In this document: piece after piece, positions 45,141-56,581 of the stretch
Numbering within the stretch: the first letter of the stretch is position 1
Layout of the letters: each line of letters begins with the position of its first letter
Assembly (NCBI RefSeq): GCF_000715075.1
Contig: NC_134080.1
Coordinates: forward strand, 33,398,758 to 33,462,757
Reading direction: 5' to 3'
Length of the DNA stretch: 64,000 nt
From: Nicotiana tabacum
Taxonomy: Eukaryota > Streptophyta > Magnoliopsida > Solanales > Solanaceae
Notes under the pieces: model-generated
Databases searched by the model: none
The model's input: only the letters and a program-made list of their open reading frames with translations
Told to the model about the DNA's origin: nothing
Translations under genes and position numbers: made by a program

Positions 45141-46605
45141 CATCGATTTGGCTTCGGGCACTCAGCCCATTTCTATTCCGCCATATCGCATGGCCCCGCC
45201 AGAGTTGAAAGAGCAGTTGAAAGACTTGCTTAAGAAGGGTTTCATTAGACCCAGCGTATCGCCTTGGGGTGCGCCAGTTCTGTTTGTAAAGAAAAAGGAT
45301 GGCTCGATGAGAATGTGCATTGATTACTGACAATTGAACAAGGTTACAATTAAGAATAAGTATCCACTGCCGAGGATTGATGATTTGTTCGATCAGTTTC
45401 AGGGTGCCAAGGTATTTTCAAAGATTGACTTGAGATCTGGCTACCATCAGTTGAGGATTAGGGCATCCGATGTCCCTAAGACAGCATTCCGCACTCGGTA
45501 CGGGCATTATGAGTTCTTGGTTATGTTATTTGGGTTGATCAATGCCCCAACAGCCTTTATGGATTTGATGAACCGAGTGTTCAGGACTTATTTGGACTCG
45601 TTCGTGATAGTCTTCATTGATGATATTTTGATATATTCCCGCAACCGGGAGGAGCACGAGCAGCATCTTAAAGTGGTTCTTCAGACCTTGAGGGATAGTC
45701 AGTTATATGCTAAGTTCTCGAAGTGCGAGTTCTGGTTGAGCTCAGTTGCATTTCTGGGTCATGTTGTATCAGCAGAAGGTATTCAGGTTGATCCAAAGAA
45801 GATTGAGGCAGTCAAAAACTGGCCTAGACCAGCATCAGCCACAGAGATTCGGAGTTTCTTGGGGTTAGCAGGCTACTATCGTCAGTTCATTGAGGGTTTC
45901 TCATCTATTGTAGCCCCAATGACCAGGTTGACCCAGAAGGGAGCCCAGTTTAGATGGTCGGATGAGTGTGAGGCGAGCTTTCAGAAGCTCAAGACAGCTC
46001 TGACTACGGCACCGATATTGGTTTTGCCCACGGGTTCAGGGCCTTATACAGTCTATTGTGATGCATCTCGTATTGGACTTGGTGCAGTGCTGATGCAGGA
46101 TGGAAAGGTCATTGCCTATGCTTCGAGGTAGTTGAAGGTTCATGAGAAGAACTTTGCAGTGCATGATTTGGAGTTGGCAGCCATTGTTCACGCATTGAAG
46201 ATTTGGAGGCACTATCTGTATGGCGTGGCGTGTGAGATGTTCACGGATCATAAGAGTCTTCAGTATTTGTTCAAGCAAAAGGAGTTGAATTTGAGGCAGA
46301 GGAGGTGGTTGGAGTTCTTGAAAGATTATGACATCACTATCCTATATCACCCGGGAAAGGCCAATGTGGTGGCCGATGCCTTGAGTAGGAAGTCAGCCAG
46401 TATGGGCAGTCTTGCTTATATTCCGGTCGGCGAGAGACCGCTTGCTTTGGACGTTCAGGCTTTGGCCAATCAGTTAGTGAGGTTGGATATTTCTGAGCCT
46501 AGTATAGTATTAGCTAGCACGGTCGCCCGTTCTTCGTTATTAAAGAATATCCGTGATCTGCAGTTTGATGATCCCCATTTGTGTGTCCTTAGGGACTCCG
46601 TATAG
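45141..46605 (+). pseudogene. Tekay reverse transcriptase and RNase H
   Basis: RT motifs in order: [36 protein letters not shown], catalytic [11 protein letters not shown], and [11 protein letters not shown]. Then comes the connection and RNase [52 protein letters not shown] and [10 protein letters not shown]. Stops occur at 45328-45330 (TGA where related elements have Arg) and 46129-46131 (TAG where they have Gln), both C-to-T type, and at 46603. Without those it would look intact. Confidence 0.92.
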
Positions 46606-48012
46606 CGTGGAGGTGCCAAGCAGGTTACCTTAGATACTGATGGAGTTTTGAGATTGCAGGGCCGAGATTGTGTGCCTAATGTGGATTGGCTTCGAGAGTT
46701 GATTTTAGAGGAGGCCCATAGCTCCCGGTAGTCTATTCATCCGGGCGCCGCGAAGATGTATCAGGACTTGCGACATCATTATTGGTGGCGTAGAATGAAG
46801 AAGGATATCGTTGCCTATGTGGCTCGGTGTTTGAATTGTCAGCAGGTTAAGTATGAGCATCAGAGGCCCGGTGGTTTATTTCAGAGGATTGAGATTCCCG
46901 AGTGGAAGTGGGAGCAGATCACTATGGACTTCGTTGTTGGGCTCCCGCAGACTCAGAGGAAGTTCGACGCAGTTTGGGTCATTGTTGATAGGTTGACCAA
47001 GTCACCGCATTTCATTCCTGTGGCAGTCTCCTATTCATCCGAGAGGTTAGCTGAGATCTATATCCGGGAGATTGTTCACCTTCATGGTGTGCTGGTATCT
47101 ATCATTTCGGACCGAGGTACGCAGTTTACCTCGCATTTCTGGAAAGCAGTCCAGCGAGAGTTAGGCACCCAGGTTGAGTTGAGTACATCATTTCATCCTC
47201 AGACGGACGGGCAGTCCGAGCGGACTATTCAGATATTGGAGGATATGCTCCGAGCTTGTGTCATTGACTTTGGAGGTTCGTGGGATAAGTTCTTGCCTTT
47301 AGCAGAGTTTGCCTACAACAACAACTACCAGTCTAGTATCCATATGGCTCCTTATGAGGCTTTTTATGGTAGGAGATGTCGATCTCCGGTTGGATGGTTT
47401 GAGCCGGGAGAGGCTCGGTTGTTGGGTACAGATTTGGTTCAGGAGGCTTTGGACAAGGTCAGGATCATTTAGGATAGACTTTGTACAGCTCAGTCAAGGC
47501 AAAAAAGCTATGCAGATCGAAAGGTTCGAGATGTGGCTTTCATGGTTGGTGAGCGGGTATTGCTCCGAGTGTCGCCTATGAAGGGCGAGATGAGATTTGG
47601 GAAGAAGGTTAAGCTTAGCCCTAGGTTCATTGGTCCATTTGAGATTCTTGATCGAGTGGGAGAGGTGGCTTATAGACTTGCATTGCCACCGAGCTTATCA
47701 GTCGTACATCCAGTGTTTTATGTGTACATGCTTCGGAAATATCACGGCGATCCATCCCACGTGTTAGATTTCAGCATTGTCCAGTTGGACAAGGACTTAG
47801 CTTATGAGGAGGAGCCGGTAGCTATTCTAGATCGACAGGTTCGCCAGTTGAGGTCGAAGAGTTTTCCTTCGGTTCGTGTTCAGTGGAGAGGCCAGCCTCC
47901 TGAGGCATCGACCTGGGAGTCCGAGTCTGATATGCAGGACCGTTATCCTTACCTTTTCCTCGACTCAGGTACTTCCTTCTTATGTCCATTCGAGGACGAA
48001 CGGTTGTTCTAG
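46606..48012 (+). pseudogene. Tekay integrase with chromodomain
   Basis: The zinc-binding region has HPGAAKMYQDLRHHYWWRRM then CLNCQQVK. The catalytic core has Asp in ITMDFVVGLP, Asp in IISDRGTQFTSHF and Glu in TDGQSERTIQILEDMLRA. The C-terminal GPY/F-like module has LSPRFIGPFEILDRVGEVAY. The last part is a chromodomain (about 47815-47960): VAILDRQVRQLRSKSFPSVR, VQWRG and ASTWESESDM, which would bind chromatin marks and steer integration. Stops at about 46729 and 47470 disable it. The frame ends at 48010-48012, overlapping the PPT. Confidence 0.92.
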
Positions 48013-48022
48013 AGGTGGAGAA
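48011..48022 (+). other. Polypurine tract of the Tekay element
   Basis: AGAGGTGGAGAA directly precedes the 3' LTR TGTGACGACC. Confidence 0.85.
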
Positions 48023-51000
48023 TGTGACGACCCAAAGGGTCATCACCGGTTTTCTCCCTTTTTCCATGCTTCCGAGGCCTTAAAAACCTCACCTTTAGTT
48101 GCCTCGATTTGTATACACAGTCCGGGCGCGTAGCCGGAAAAGTTATGTGTTAAATTATGTGAAATTTGATAAATTGTGGCTTTAAAATGGTTAAAGTTGA
48201 CTTTGGTCAACATTTTGGGTAAACGGACCCGGACCCATGATTTGACGGTCCCGGAGGGTCCGTAGAAAAAATATGGGACTCGGGCGTATGCCCGGAATCG
48301 AAAACCGAGGTCCCGAGCCCGAGAAATAAATTTTTAAAAGAAATTGTTTTCTGAAATTTAATATGAAAATTTGAAATAAAAATGAATTAGAAAGCATTGG
48401 TATCGAGCCCGTATTTTGGTTCCGGCGCCCGGTACAGGTCTTATATGTGGTTTAAGCGCTTTCTGTGAAATTTGGTTGAAATCGGACGTCGTTTGACATG
48501 ATTCGGACTTGAATTCCAAAATTTGAAACTTGATGAAGTTTGCGAAAAACTCTTGATTTTGAGGTTTGATTCTTTGTTTTTGAAGTTATTTAGGCAATTT
48601 GATCGCACGGATAAATTCGTATGATGTTGTTGAGTTAGTGCATGTGTTTGGTTAGGAGCCCCGAGGGCTCGAGTGTGTTTTGGAATGGTTTTAGACTTAG
48701 AAAAATTGCAGAACAGCTATCTGCTGGTGTCCAGTCTTTTGTGCTATGCGATCGCATAGCTAAGTTAGTTTGTTCTATGCGATCTCATAGTTCCTCCCGC
48801 GATCGCATAGTGTTAGCCTGAGAGGTCCTATATTTTGCTCTACGCGATCGCATTATTTCCTCTGCGATCGCAATGTGTTAGCCAGCCTTCACTATTTCCT
48901 TTATGCGATCGCATAGTGTCATTCGCGATCGCAGAGCCCTGTCCCATTTACTCTATGCGATCGCACTCCTTTGTCCGCGATCGCATATGCCAAATTCGCC
49001 CAGTTAAATTTTAATTCTAGAACAGTGTAGTTACGGGATTTTCATAAAAACATACGAACTCTTTCTTCTCCAAGGTCCTTAGGCATCCATTGAAGCTCTC
49101 TTTCACCAATACTTCTTGGGTTAGTAAATTTCAACTCGTTTTCTTCATTTTCCATCAATATCTATTGAATTCCTAAGCCTAAAACATGTAATATAGAGTA
49201 GAAATTAGGGGTTTTAGGTAGAGTTAGGTTTTTGGGAATTTTGAGTGATTCAACCTCAATTTGGGGTCGGATCTTAAAATAAATTATATATTTGAACTCG
49301 TGGGGTTATAGGTAATCGGGTTTTGGTCCGAGCCTCGTGTTTGGACCATGTGGGCCCGGGGTCGAATTTTGGTATTTTTGGAAGAATGCTAGGAACTTCA
49401 TATCTAAGCTATGTGATTTTGTTATCGAGTCTTTATTGATATTATTGAATTAATTATGCCTATATATCGTTGTTTCGGAGTCGGATTATAAAGAAAAGAC
49501 GGTATTTGAGGGTTGATTGCTATTCTTTGGACCGAGGTAAGTGTTTGTTCTAACTTTGGCTTGAGGGAATAGGATTAGAGTGTTGTTTGCTATTTGCTAA
49601 TTGTTGAGTACGGTATATAGACATGGTGACGAGTATCTATACACCAAAGTCTAGCATGACCATGAGTCTTATTTGTGTTTATTCGGATTTTGTGATACCT
49701 CTTCCTTGTTAAATTGGTAAATTTCATATAATGTGAAGAGTTTGAGGAAGAATTATGATTTGTACATTCTTGGAGTATTGGCTCGAGTATATCATAAAGC
49801 GTGAAAGTATATGAAATGATTGAACCCCTTTGGAGCATTGGTTCAGGTGGTAAAGTGAGATAAGAGGTAAAAGTAAAAGAATTATTGAATTGCTCCCTTG
49901 CCGGGATGCTTGTTGCTTTGTTGACTATCTCCCTTGCCGGGATGCTGAGATTATTGATATTGTTCCCTTGCCGGGTTTTTAACTGCTTAATTGTGCTCCC
50001 TTGCCGGGAGTTAGCTGTTTATTTGTATTCCCTTGTCGTGATTTCTATCATTATTTGTCTACTCCCTTGCCCCTTGTTTGTGATTGTTGCTTGGGTGAGG
50101 AAGAGTGATAAAGCACGAAGGGTGATGACGTGCATTGTTTGCTATTGTGAGGAAAGAGTGTAAAACACGAAGGGTGATGCCGTGCCGCACGATGTACCAT
50201 TCCGTGCCGATTTTATTGATTATATGGTGAAGAAAGAGAGTAAAAGCACGAAGGGTGATGCCGTGCATATTTCATTTATATGATTGCTTTGGTGAGGACG
50301 AGAGCGTAAAACATGAACGGTGATGCCGTGTATTTGTTGCTTTCTGATTCTTTGTTGATATCCGAGTTATGTTGTTTCTTTCATTACTTGTTCTTATTTG
50401 ATTTACTTCGAGGTTATAGATTTCCTTACCCTATTTGCCTTGTGATTGTTGTTTGGGTGAGGAAGAGCGTAAAGCACAAAGGGTGATGCCGTGTATTGTT
50501 TTGGTGAGGACGAGAGTAAAAGCACGAAGGGCGATGCCGTGCAAATTGTTGACTTTTGATTCTTGTTGACGTTCTGGCTTTGTTACTTCTTTATGTTATT
50601 GAGGATTTCTATTTGAAACTGTTAGCTCCCCATAGCATGCTCCCCCCTCTTAGCGGTTTAAATTCTGTATATTTCCTTTTATTGCATATAACTGTACAGG
50701 TTGTTTTTGGTAGGTCCTGTCTAGCCTCGTCACTACTTCTCCGGGGTTAGGCCAGGCACTTACCAACACATGGGGTCGGTTGTGCTGATGCTACACTATG
50801 TGCATCTTTTTGCACAGATTCAGGAGCAGCTTTTGGACCTCAGCAGTAGGATTTGATCGGGAGCTGACTTCAGTCTAGAGACACCGAGGTAGCCTTGATG
50901 ACGTCCGCAGGCCCAGAGTCTCTCTCTCTCTCTCTCTCTCTCTCTGACGTCCGCAGGCCCGGAGTCTCTCTCTCTCTTTATTCAGTTTGTTATCTTTTGT

Positions 51001-51215
51001 ACCGAAACAAACAATTTATAATTTTCTTTCAGACGATTGTATTTAGTAAATCTTAGAAGTTCGTGAGCATTGTGACACCAATCTTGGGTAGAGGATTATG
51101 TTAAACTTTCCGCATTTCTATTCAGTTTTTATATAAGTTAAGACTTCCGCTTGAAATTTTTAATTATGTTGCCTTTATTACATGTTGATAATTATGGAAA
51201 AGAATGTGTGTTAAA
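48023..51215 (+). mobile_element. Tekay 3' LTR, lacking its last 84 bases
   Basis: It matches 39546-42705, then stops after GTGTGTTAAA. The part corresponding to 42706-42789, including the GGCGCCATCACGACC block and terminal CA, is missing. A private duplication of about 45 bp with an expanded (TC)n run lies at 50898-50976. Confidence 0.92.
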
Positions 51216-51288
51216 CATGAAAAATTAATTAAAAAATATTATTTGAATAGGAAAATAATTCAAATATAATGTAAAAACATATTATAGT
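51216..51288 (+). repeat. 73-bp flank, right copy
   Basis: Duplicate of 39473-39545. It continues into Helitron 2 sequence (GGGGGTATTTTTTC...), so this copy is the one connected to the downstream Helitron body. Confidence 0.92.
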
Positions 51289-51879
51289 GGGGGTATTTTT
51301 TCTTCTTCTCAATTTTAACTCTTTATGCATTCCATTTAATATTACTTTTATTTTTTCTTCGTATTGGAGATTATGTAGTGGTAATGTATTGCCAATACGG
51401 AGGATTCTTATGAAATTGATTTTATTAAACCTTCATACATATTTTTAATAAGAATTTAATAGACAAAATTTTATTAATTTTAAATATTAAAAATTAGCAT
51501 AGAAGGTATTGTAGTCCAAAAAATAGGTTATTACAATTATGTCATTTCCCTATGAGTTCTTCCAATTAAGAAATGTAGAGTTATAAATATATTCGGACTC
51601 AAAATTTGTTCCTCTATTATTGCTGGAACCAAATTGTAAACATTATCACGTGGGTAAGTGAATGAGTCAAATTCATTGTTAGACTTCACTCACGAAAATG
51701 ACGACAAGTCCTTTTGCATTTAATTTGAAGGTAGTGTGAGTAGTAACCTAAAACTAATAGTCTTATAATGCTAATATCTAAAATTCCGGTTATGACTTTT
51801 TATTATGAGTTATTATGCTTAATATATAAGGTTATTTTTGTAAACCGACATTGTATTCATGCTTTTATAATAATATAGA

Positions 51880-54800
51880 TAGGTATTGGACCTTTAATCA
51901 TTTTTTGGGTCAAGGATTTGGGCCAGCAGGAACCCATTGGTTACTTGGTCAAGGAAAGAAAACAACATTGAAGTTGTATTGGGCTCATAATTCAGCCCAG
52001 AACGAAAGAGACTCAAGGGCCCTTGCCCAGTCCGAGTTTTAACCAAGTCTGCCCACATTGGGCTTATATTAGGCGGGCCCAATCGCGAAGGTTTACTGCC
52101 TAGACCTATCTGCCTTTACATTTTAAGCCATAATACATGTTTGCAAAAGTTGTAACTCAATTTACTTTTAAGTAGGAAAATCAGAACCCAAAATATCAAA
52201 ATACAATTCAAGTTTGAAGATTAATTACGCTACTATGATTTGCAAAAATATGAAAGGCATGCATTTATACTACAACTCACAAGAGGAACTTTATAATTGA
52301 GCCAAACTATTAAGCTTAAGGCCCAGGCCCAATAGCCTAGGCCCATGAAGACTTGAGCCCAACATTGCATGCTAGATGAGTTCTACCATTGGAACTCAAA
52401 GGCTCAACATAATTGAACCCTACAGATATAGGCCTGAGTGTTTGCCAGGCCCAACAAGTTTCGTAAACACCAAAATCTCAAAGAGTAACCATTTTAACAT
52501 TACAAAATCAATCATACCTATATCTAACTATAACAAGCTCAAATATTACAACAATGTTAATTTCTAAATTAACAAAATTTTCTATACAAATAAATGCCGA
52601 AATCCAATCCTCATTTTGTCTTGAGACTTAAACTTCAGACATTTCAAAGTCCACTACTGCTAACTAACTACAACTAATGAGTTTTGATTTCAGCTATAAC
52701 CAATGAACCCAAATATGTATGTTAGTGCTTCTTTCAACTCCTATTCGAACACTAATCCTTATTCAACATGCTCCTGGGTGTGTGTTGTCCATTTCTCCAA
52801 TCAATCCCTGTGATTTACAAGGAGAAAAGCCACTGGACTTTCCTTGTGCATCAGATTGGCTGTGAGCAATACCAAATGAGTGAAACAACAGGTCATGATA
52901 AGTTATTACTACATAATCAATGTTTAACATGGGTTGTCAAATTTTGCAATATAAATTACTCCTCAATGGACACCGTATCAGTCCTAGTTTATACTTTTAA
53001 TCTAAGATGAACAAAATCACTAATGAACATAGAAAGAAGCTTTAAGCAGATATGGCAGTCAACCCACCAAGAACACATAGAATTTAAGCATAGTCATACA
53101 TTCAGTGATTCAACCTCTCATTTTTATATTCTAAGAAGATTTACATGGGAGTTTCATATACCTGATTGCAGAAACAACAATTAAAAGAACAACTAAAGAT
53201 CAGAAAATAGGAGAATGAGTTTCAACAGTGATGAACAAACAAAAGCAGCCCAGGAAGCAAAAGCAGTATATCAACCACAACTTCAGTATCAACCCATAAC
53301 TTGACTCCAAAACCCAGCACTCAAAGAGAATTCCTTCCAAATTTTGTGAAAGATAGAAAAATAGGAAAAGATAGGACTAGGTTTTTGTTTCAGAGAGTTT
53401 TTTTAGGTCCGTGAAAATGAGGGAATGACTTTCTTTTTATAGTGCATATCCAAAAATGGCATCTAAGGAATATTCTACCCTAATTCTTGGATAGTACAAC
53501 ATATTGATAGAGGATAAAATATCCAGCTGTCCATTTTTAGCATCTTTTAAAACTAATTTGGACAGCTGGTACACTTCTAGAACTTTCTTCTTTTAGATAT
53601 TTATTTTTTAAAAGTTCTGAAATTACCCTAAGTTTTCTTTTAGTTTAATTAGGCCCTATAAGTTTCTAGAGATTTACAAGTCAAGGCAAACAGGAGTAAA
53701 ACCAAAAAGGGATCCAAAAATCCAAATTGAAATGACGAACAGAAATACGATGATGCAATCTAAACCTAAAAACAAAACTAATCAGTAAATGAAAATTCTT
53801 ATCTAATTAACCCTACACAAAAACTGAATTTAAACTAACACCGACGACAACACATAGTGACAAACAAAGAAACAAATATGGCAATGCAATGAAACCTAGT
53901 AATTAATCCTAATTCATCTAAACTTTGGTGTAATTAAACAAGATATGCGATTAAACTAATTAAAATTCAGCATGCTTGAACAATTCTAACAATAAACTAA
54001 AAATGAACTCAAATACTGATTAACCTAAAGAACTTAACTAAACATAAAATACATGTAAAATCAAAGCAAGAACAAAAGAAAAAGACCAGGAATCAGGAGA
54101 TGTACCTAAAGAAACTACCAACTCAGAAAAGTTTTTCCGAATTAAAATTAAAAATACGTTAATCAATCGTTCTGGTTGAGAACGATCAATTAACATATGT
54201 TTTAATCTCAATCGAGTTTTGAAACTTGAAGGAAACAGAAGGAATATTGGCACACATGAGCAATCTAGGGTTTTTTGGAATTTGAAGAAATTAAAAGGGG
54301 AATTTAGGAGCAATGGTGGTGTGGAAAGGCTGTGGGTTACTTGGTATGATTTTCGGGGTTTTTTCAGGTGTTTTAGGGTTTGAGGTCAGAGTCTCAGATC
54401 TGAAATTGGTGGAATTGGGTGGGGATTTTGGGGAAGCTGATGGCAGGATAGTGATGAGGGGAGGTTGGGGATTGTAGGGCTAAATTTTGGGGTGAAAGAG
54501 GGGCGGCGACCAGCAGCGGTAGTTTAGAGGGGTAAGAGAGAGGTGAAAGAGACGGAGTTGGGGTGTTGGGGTTGAGTTCTGAGGGTAGGGGGTCTTGTTA
54601 GGACAATTAAATAGTGAAAGGGAATGGGGTTGTGAGCCGTTGGATCAAAACGATCCAACGGTTGGGATGCGAAGAGGTCCAAACGGGGTCGCTTTTGGGG
54701 AAGTGGGAGTTGGACCGGGTTGGCTTGGTTTTTTGGGTTTGGTTCTGGATTGATTTGGGTACAAGGTTTAGCCTAATTTCCAATTAGATCCCCTTTTTCT

Positions 54801-55266
54801 CAATTCCCCTTTTTATTTCCTTTTCTTTATTTTTTCTTTTTCTTTTTCTTTAATTAAAAAATCCTGAATTAAATTCCTAAATCAATTTAAATTGTAAAAT
54901 TAAAACTAATTATATAATTATAATATCTAATAACAATTACTTGATCCTAAATTAAAAGAGAAAAATCACTAATCTAAGAATTAAAAAGTAAAAAAAATAT
55001 AAACATGAGCCATTTTTGTGATTTTCATTTCTAATAAAAAAATTAATTAACTAATTAATCCTAAAAAATATAAAAACAAAGATGTAAATGCAATGCATGG
55101 TATTTTTGACATTTGTTATGATTTTTAACAAAATTAAACGTGCAGAAAAATGCAAACAATTAATAAAATCCTACAAAAATCCTATAAAATGGCAAATAAT
55201 TGGAAAAATCTATTTTCTTTGATTTTATAGGAGTATTTCATATAGGGCAAAAATCACATGCTGACA
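51880..55266 (-). mobile_element. Ogre 5' LTR, outer piece
   Basis: This is the first 3387 bp of the 5' LTR on the - strand, starting TGTCAGCATGTGATTTTTG at 55266. It aligns with 18409-21827. Together with 35982-36803 it gives 4209 bp, close to the 4231-bp 3' LTR. Confidence 0.92.
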
Positions 55267-55271
55267 AAGGG

Positions 55272-55535
55272 CAGCCAGAAAATTATTAAGCAGACTCATA
55301 AAATACCCTCCCACCACTTGGGAAGAAATTCACAACGCTTACTGTGCCGAGGTGAGGGCAGATGAAGACGACCTCAATGGTCCGACCCAACGGCTAACGA
55401 CAGTCCAAATGGAATCAAGGAAAGATCATCAGAATGACAGCCGAAGAGATCACGCAGGCCCACGCCTCAATCGGGAAAGGCACCAAAAGTACAACAGAGT
55501 GACCATCCCACTATCTCCCCGCCAAGCCTAAGGGG
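55272..55535 (+). pseudogene. Tat-like gag, C-terminal continuation
   Basis: The frame resumes at the exact point of the Ogre insertion. It encodes ARKLL- and IKYPPTTWEEIHNAYCAE-type sequence, then AEVRADEDDLNGPTQRLT and NRERHQKYNRVT, before a stop near 55530. This is the expected gag C-terminal half of the element begun at 16597. Frames are read after removing one aaggg copy. Confidence 0.8.
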
Positions 55536-55577
55536 CGTCTCGACCAACAAACGGGAACTCACCGAAATGAAAGAGGT

Positions 55578-56291
55578 ATGTCTCCACTATTATCTTCTCA
55601 TAATTTTTGTGTCTCTCCTTCAGAACTAGTTTACGCCCTGGAGAAGCTCGGTCCAAGGGTTAAATGGCCACAAAAGATGAAGTCGGACCCAAATTCCAGA
55701 AAGTTGAATGCCCTCTGCGAGTTCCATCAGGAACGGGGCCACAAGACCAAGGATCTCATATCCCTACGACAAGAAGTAGTGAACATACTCCACCAAGGAC
55801 ATTTAAAGGAGTTGATAAGCAACTGAGGGTGAGCCAATTTTACCTGTGGATGAGAACCACATCAAGGCCCCCAATAGCCACCCTCCCCCACCCGTACCAT
55901 CCAAATGATCATCGGCGGAGGTGATGAAGCAACAATCAACCATGTGAAGTTCACCACCACACACAAATTGAAGCGGTCGATCACCCATGAACAGTATGAT
56001 GATCTCGAAGACAGTATCATCTTCGATAAGTCCGATACCCATGGTTTTACTTTTCCTCATTTCGACGCTCTTGTCATTATTTTACGAATTTCATATATCG
56101 ATGTAAAAAGAATCATGTTAGACGATGGGAGTGGTGTGTGTATTATCCACCCAAGAATTCTCACACAAATGAGACTCGAGGATAAGATAGTGCCACGTTG
56201 CATAACACTAACAGGTTTTAACAATGCAGTTGAACAAACCTCCAGAGAGATAACATTGCCCGTTTTGCTAGGGGTGTCACCCTGGAAATAA
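55578..56291 (+). pseudogene. Tat-like zinc-knuckle and protease region
   Basis: The knuckle-like CEFHQERGHKTKDLISLRQE has Leu where the last Cys is expected. After several stops (55825-55900) the protease follows: TTTHKLKRSITHEQYDD, then KRIMLDDGSGVCIIHPRILT with the DDGSG active site, and ITLPVLLGVSPWK. The frame is lost at 56289. It is not functional. Confidence 0.8.
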
Positions 56292-56581
56292 CATTCCATG
56301 TCATGAACCAAGACACAACCTACAATGCCATTATAGGGCGACCCTGGATACATGACATGAGGTCCATCCCGTCCAGTTTATATCAGGTCATCAAGTTTCC
56401 TACCCCATGGGTAATATTCAGCATTCGCGATGAATAGCGCACAGCTCAAGAATGCTACCGCATCGCCCAAGATTGCACATACACTCAACAGTTAAAAGAG
56501 GAGGGCTCAGGAGCATAATAATTACCGAAGTCGTGGCCCGACTCCAATGAACAAACATGCATCGTCAGAGACTCCGATGTC

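Larger units (their letters stand above)
39546..51215 (+). mobile_element. Tekay/Del-type chromovirus (gypsy), nested in Helitron 2
   Basis: Structure: 5' LTR 39546-42789, PBS 42793-42804, gag and pol in order protease-RT-RNase H-integrase-chromodomain (42987-48012), PPT 48011-48022, 3' LTR 48023-51215. The 3' LTR lacks its last 84 bases. The chromodomain and domain order define a chromovirus; the long LTRs and PBS suit Tekay. About ten in-frame stops plus one frameshift make it dead. The LTRs are largely identical, with clusters of C/T and G/A differences at CG-rich places. Confidence 0.93.
36804..51879 (-). mobile_element. Helitron 2, in the Ogre 5' LTR
   Basis: On the - strand it starts TCTATATTATTATAAAAGC at 51879, preceded by A. 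It ends with AACGTGCAACACACGTT (perfect 6-bp stem) then CTAG at 36807-36804, followed by T. Both ends match Helitron 1. The flanks GGGTA and TAGGTATTG join to give exactly the sequence kept in the other LTR, so the insertion is between A and T with no target duplication. It spans 15.1 kb, of which 11.7 kb is a nested Tekay element; the Helitron itself is about 2.9 kb without its guests. Confidence 0.92.
17597..55266 (-). mobile_element. Ogre/Tat-type giant gypsy retrotransposon
   Basis: Termini are TGTC...TGACA at the outer edges, with a 5-bp duplication aaggg. Order on the - strand: 5' LTR (55266-51880 plus 36803-35982, split by Helitron 2), PBS, leader, ORF1 with plant mobile domain, gag, protease, RT plus second RNase H, integrase, long 3' region, PPT, 3' LTR (21827-17597). 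The span is 37.7 kb, or about 22.6 kb without the Helitron, within the Ogre size range. The LTRs are about 4.2 kb each. An extra ORF1 ahead of gag and a dual RNase H are lineage hallmarks. All ORFs carry stops or frameshifts, so it is dead. The two LTRs differ by about 5% over 150 bases compared by eye. Confidence 0.92.
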
